Positions 60,179-64,000 of a stretch of DNA of 64,000 bases are shown one piece after another. The first letter of the stretch is position 1, and the number at the start of each line of letters is the position of its first letter. Position numbers and translations under genes: made by a program. The stretch is from Parietaria judaica (taxonomy: Eukaryota; Streptophyta; Magnoliopsida; Rosales; Urticaceae). The DNA is taken from positions 30,184,555 to 30,248,554 of the forward strand of contig OX940870.1 of NCBI GenBank assembly GCA_954871525.1. The letters are read 5' to 3'. The notes below the pieces were generated by a model that was not told the DNA's origin, ran no database searches, and was given only the letters and a program-made list of their open reading frames with translations.

Positions 60179-60517
60179 GCCGGCGAGCTAACTTTCGTTT
60201 CTTGGCCTTCGAGGCCTGACGAGTGCGTGATCGCGTCGTTCCTCTCCGAGGATCCTGAGCACTACGACCTAGTGCGTGACCTGATCAACGATCTAACTCT
60301 TCGGGTCGCGATGCCTTCTTCGACGGATCTCGAAGACAACTCCTCTGCAGCTGGACGCCTAGACCTGTTGCCGCCAACTGCCTTGACGAAGTTCTTAACC
60401 CGCGACCCTCGTCATCTGGCCGCCTTCTCGGACTTTGCCGGGGACATTCTCGACCGAGCGATGTCGGATTGCGTCGATGACCTCGCCGACTCCATTTTCA
60501 AATCCGACGAGGGCTGA
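60179..60517 (+). CDS. Possible last exon of the antisense extra gene
   Basis: A 112-codon open stretch begins exactly after a strong acceptor (CTCCCCCCTCTTATCGCAG, ending at 60178) and ends at a stop at 60515-60517. It contains SEDPEHYDLVRDLINDLTLR and is acidic. The preceding frame has a donor-like ACG|GTACAG at 59937, in phase 0, and this stretch is also phase 0. Splicing the two would therefore add a C-terminal domain in place of the last six codons. It resembles nothing I can name. The alternative is a separate small frame starting at an internal codon. Confidence 0.45.
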   Translation, partial: AGELTFVSWPSRPDECVIASFLSEDPEHYDLVRDLINDLTLRVAMPSSTDLEDNSSAAGRLDLLPPTALTKFLTRDPRHLAAFSDFAGDILDRAMSDCVDDLADSIFKSDEG

Positions 60518-60730
60518 CGCTTAAGACTGCTTGTGTTTTTCCGATTTACGTGACTTGAGCCGGCTTGCTTACGAGGCTATGATGTAAATGTAAATGTTAT
60601 AAACTTATAAGTCTTTTTGGCACATGAATACACGAAGATCTTTTGTAATTACGTCACTGTTGTATATGTATGTGGCTTCCTTTGTATGGGGTCTTAGTGT
60701 GGAGGATGCAGGCTTGAGCATCCTCTCCTT

Positions 60731-60770
60731 CCCCCCCCCCCCCCCCCCCCCCCCCTTTTTTTTTTTTTGA
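60731..60770. repeat. Poly-C then poly-T run
   Basis: About 37 C residues followed by T residues. The exact length is likely to be unreliable in the assembly. Confidence 0.95.
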
Positions 60771-60877
60771 TAATGAAACGAACATAGTAATTGACGGTGG
60801 AGGGGAAACTTGTCGCGATACTGCTTGCTATCGCTGGCCCTTTCGATTACCTACTTCGAGGCTCTTTTTCTTTGCCC

Positions 60878-61371
60878 TGATGCCCTCGAGGCTTTTGTCA
60901 AGGTTCTTTTTTCTCTTTTCATGGTGCCATCGACACTTTTGTCGAGGCCCTTTTTCTTTTTCATGGTGCCATCGAAGCTTTTGTCGAGGCCCTTTCTTTT
61001 TTCTTTTTGTTGTGGTGCCATCGAATCTTTTGTCGAGGCCCTTTTTTTCTCTTTTTCATGATGCCATCGAATCTTTTGTCGAGGCCCTTTTTTTCTTTTT
61101 CATGGTGCCATCGAATCTTTTGTCGAGGCCCTTTGTTCTTTTTCATGGTGCCATCGAATCTTTTGTCGAGGCCCTTTTTTTCTTTTTCGTGGTGCCGTCG
61201 AATCTTTTGTCGAGGCCCTTTTTTCTTTTTCATGGTGCCATCGAATCTTTCGTCGAGGCCCTTTTTTCTTTTTCGAGGTGCCATCGAATCTTTTGTCGAG
61301 GCCCTTTTTTTTTTCTTTTTCATGGTGCCATCGAATCTTTTGTCGAGGCCCTTTTTTCTTCTTCTTCCTCT
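60878..61371. repeat. Minisatellite of about 45-bp units in Tat element
   Basis: Ten or eleven head-to-tail units, each built of ATGGTGCCATCGAATC, TTTTGTCGAGGCCC and a T/C-rich tract of variable length (unit about 42-48 bp). The first unit is diverged. Both strands stay open (Phe/Ser-rich on plus, Lys-rich on minus), but unit lengths vary and no start context fits, so I do not call a gene. It sits just downstream of the integrase gene. Confidence 0.93.
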
Positions 61372-61819
61372 AAGTCACGCGCGGTGGAGAGTCCGATGAA
61401 AATGTCGTTCTCGCCACGGCGGCGTTCTTAGAGTGTCGATGACGGTGGCTGTTCATTTTTTGCTATTGATTTTGCTTTCGTGCCATTTTTAGGCTCTGTT
61501 ATTTTCGCTTTCGCTTCGCGCTTTATTTTAATGTGTTTGATCTTGCAATCGACGCTCGGCTCGCGGCTGGCCGTGCGCTGCTCTTACTTTGAGGTTGTTC
61601 ATAAATGTTAGCCTGCAAGATTGTTAGAAAGATAATTTGCCATAAAGGCGAGCCTCGTTAAACCCTTCGAGTCCCCCGTACGGGTGCGGCTCGCGAGGGA
61701 AGAGTACTCCCTGTTTTTATTAGAACGAGCCGGGGCTATGAGTGGTCCCGAACATGTGGGTCGGGACATCCCATTAGGACGATAAGGTATGTAAACATAA
61801 GGAATTGGGGCGACAAGGC
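61372..61819. other. Spacer between pol and the minisatellite
   Basis: GC-rich untranslated part of the Tat element downstream of pol. No open frame or motif is supported. Confidence 0.5.
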
Positions 61820-64000
61820 TTACTGATAAAACTTTTTGAGGTGCTTGACATTCCAACTGCGAACAACCTCGAGACCTGCCAAGTTCTCGAGCCTGTAGAC
61901 TCCCGGTTTGACCACCTCCACGACCTTGTATGGGCCTTCCCAATTTTGCCCTAGCTTTCCCGCATTCAGCTCCGCCGTGTTCTGGAAAACCTTGCGGAGC
62001 ACCAACTCTCCGGCCCTGAATTGCCGAGGGCGGACGCTCTTATTGTAGAACCGAGCGATGGTGTTTTGGTAGTTGGCGATGTGCACTTTAGCCCGCTCCC
62101 GCTTTTCGTCGATGTGGTCCAGCTGATGGAGTAGTCCTTGGCTGTTATCGTCGGGGTGGCTTGGAGCCCACTCTCGTCGCAGACTGGGCACTCCCACCTC
62201 TGCCGGTATCACCGCTTCGACTCCGAAGGCGAGTGCGAAAGGGGTCTCGCCGGTGGCCGAGTGGGGAGTTGTGCGGTAGGCCCAAAGGACTCCAGGGAGC
62301 TCGTCGGCCCACAAGCCCTTCTTCTCATCGAGCCTTTTCTTGATGCCGTCGACGATGGTGCGATTAACCGCCTCCGCGTTTCCGTTCCCCTGCGGGTATC
62401 TCGGCGTTGATGTGTTCAGCTTGATCCTCCATCGAGCGCAGAAGTCCTGGAATCTCTTCGAAATGAACTGGGACCCGTTATCGGCGATGATCTCGCGGGG
62501 CAGTCCAAAACGTGTGACCACGCTCTTCCAGACATAGCTCTCGACGTCCGAATCCTTGATGTTGGCGTACGCCTCTGCTTCGGACCACTTAGTGAAGAAG
62601 TCCGTTACTACCAGCATAAATTTCTGCTGTCGGGAGCCAGTAGGCATCGGACCAACGATATCCATCGACCACTTCATAAAGGGATATGGGACGGACACTA
62701 CCGACAGCTTCTCGGCTGGGCAGTTGATCGCGGGAGCGTGGCGCTAGCACTTCTCGCACCTCTTGGTATGGTCGGCACAATCTGCGACCATGGTTTCCCA
62801 AAAGAACCCTTGACGCTTGGCCTTTCGCAGGAGGGATCGGCCTCCGGAGTGATTGCCGCACTCCCCGCCGTGGATTTCTCCCATAACGTACTCTGCCTCC
62901 TTCCTGCCCAAGCATCGCAGTAGTATTCCTTCGAAGCTCGCCCTGTAAAGCCTGCCATTCAGAACAGAATACCTCGCGCTCTTGGTTCGCAGCTTCCTGG
63001 CCTCCTGCTTGTCATCGGGTAACGTTCCGTCGAGGATATACCTGCGAAGAGGGGTGCGCCAATCCTTGTCTACGTCATCGTCTACGATCCCCCGCTCATC
63101 GGGACTCAGGTTCTCGCATTCGATGTCGAGGATTTCTTGAGCGTCGTCCCCCTCGTCCTGCTTCCTTGTCGTGCCGTCGCTAGCCCTGCACTTCTTTTTT
63201 GGCGGACCTTCTTCTCGCTTGATGCTGGGCTTTTCGACCGTCTCGACGGTAATCGAGCGGAGCTCGTCGATTTGGGTTGTTGAGCCCAAGCCCGCCAGCG
63301 CATCGGCGTGGTTGTTGTCGCCCCTCGAGACCTGCGTCAAAGTCCAAAAATCGAATTTCTTTGATAGGGATTCAACAACCCCGGCGTATGCTTCCATCCT
63401 TTCGTCGTTCTTCTCGTACTCCCCATTAACCTGCTTGACCACCAGCTGAGAATCCGAGAAAGCGTTTACCTTCCGCACGCCCAGAGCCAGGGCCGATTGC
63501 ATCCCGACGATGAGAGCCTCGTACTCGGCCTCGTTGTTCGTGGCGCGGAAAGCGAGGCGGCAAGCTTTTTCCACGACCTCTCCGACGGGGGAAACGAGCC
63601 TGATTCCGATACCCGATCCGAGCGACGTCGCCGACCCGTCGACGAGGAGCCTCCACATCCCGGTCTCATCGCGCGAGTCTATGAGTTCCTTCGGCAGCTC
63701 GATGAGGAAGTCAGCAAGGACCTGTGATTTCAAGCTTGTCCGGAGTCGATACTCGATGTCGTATGCTCCCAACTTGATCGACCACTTTGTGATTCTCCCT
63801 GACTGGTTTGGGCTGTGCAGAATTGACCTGACGGGTCTGTCTGTCATGACGACGATGGTGTGCATCTGAAAATGGAATCTCAACTTCTCCGATGCGTCAA
63901 ACAGCGCGAGCGCCAATTTTTCGACCTGGGGGTACCGTGTTTCGGCGTCAAGGAGCTTCCGACTGATATACGAAACAGGCTTCTGCTCGCCCTTCTCTTC
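61820..64000 (-). pseudogene. Tat-type gypsy pol: RNase H, second RNase H, integrase; one stop
   Basis: The frame enters from the right edge with the reverse transcriptase/RNase H region (KPVSYISRKLL, then MTDRPVRSIL). A second RNase H follows, with the four acidic residues in LVDGS, NNEAEYEAL, FSDSQLVV and NNHADALAGL. An acidic linker leads to the integrase zinc finger (H-x3-H region, then CADHTKRCEKC). A single TAG at 62744-62746 stands where Gln is expected, directly after CEKC. The same frame then continues through the integrase core with a DD35E triad (SMDIVGP; IADNGSQF; GNAEAVNRT) and a C-terminal GPY/F motif (NWEGPYKV), ending at 61820. No chromodomain is seen, as expected for Tat. Apart from that stop (C to T in the coding sense) the visible part is intact. 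The protein would copy and integrate the element. Confidence 0.93.

Larger units (their letters stand above)
55361..64000 (-). mobile_element. Tat-lineage Ty3/gypsy retrotransposon, 3' part
   Basis: The minus-strand order is end of reverse transcriptase/RNase H, second RNase H, integrase, minisatellite, antisense gene, 194-bp tandem repeat, polypurine tract, 3' LTR. Two RNase H regions and extra genes between pol and the LTR mark the Tat group (Retand, Ogre, Grande and relatives). The 5' half with gag lies beyond the right edge. Composition is far GC-richer than the surroundings. Damage is limited to one stop in pol and one in the antisense gene, so the insertion looks fairly young. Confidence 0.9.

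Noticed and set aside
60961..61323. Lys-rich 120-codon minus-strand frame and Phe-rich plus-strand frames
   Set aside because: They follow the minisatellite unit and have no independent support as genes.

Overview
The window is nuclear DNA of a flowering plant, most likely a eudicot. Three spliced protein genes with canonical GT-AG introns sit in AT-rich, transposon-filled DNA, and every recognisable mobile element belongs to a plant lineage: a Cassandra TRIM, Copia elements, a Tat-type Ty3/gypsy element, hAT and Mutator MITEs, and tRNA-derived SINEs. The leucoanthocyanidin reductase gene points to a proanthocyanidin-making species. I cannot name the species.

Layout. 1-7.5 kb: promoter-like DNA at the left edge, then three MITEs and featureless AT-rich sequence. 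7.5-11.4 kb (minus): a complete six-exon SOG1 homologue, the NAC transcription factor of the DNA-damage response. 11.5-18.8 kb: transposon-filled spacer holding a Mutator-type MITE, a decayed Copia pol split by a 2.9-kb solo LTR, and a Cassandra solo LTR carrying a 5S-rRNA-like segment. 18.8-24.7 kb (plus): a complete six-exon ILP1 homologue (GCFC family). 24.7-32.1 kb: AT-rich DNA, then a badly eroded Copia element whose primer-binding site fits the anticodon arm of tRNA-Ile. 32.1-41 kb: four decayed tandem copies of an unidentified unit, invaded by related hAT-type elements with 8-bp target duplications. 41-46.8 kb: nothing I can support. 46.9-52.7 kb (plus): a complete five-exon leucoanthocyanidin reductase gene (LAR) with MITEs and a SINE in its introns. 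54.6-55.3 kb: a large MITE. 55.4-64 kb: the 3' part of a Tat-lineage gypsy element on the minus strand (LTR, polypurine tract, RNase H, integrase), with a large gene on the opposite strand between pol and the LTR.

How the genes relate. SOG1 and ILP1 are divergent neighbours 7.4 kb apart. Both families are tied to endoreduplication: SOG1 drives DNA-damage-induced endocycles, and ILP1 was named as a repressor of CYCA2 cyclins. LAR works in flavan-3-ol synthesis and has no evident link to them. I found no wholly new defence or gene system. The most unusual items are the antisense gene with its possible second exon inside the Tat element, the exactly resolvable nested insertions, the tandem decayed unit with its hAT family, and the internal duplications in SOG1.
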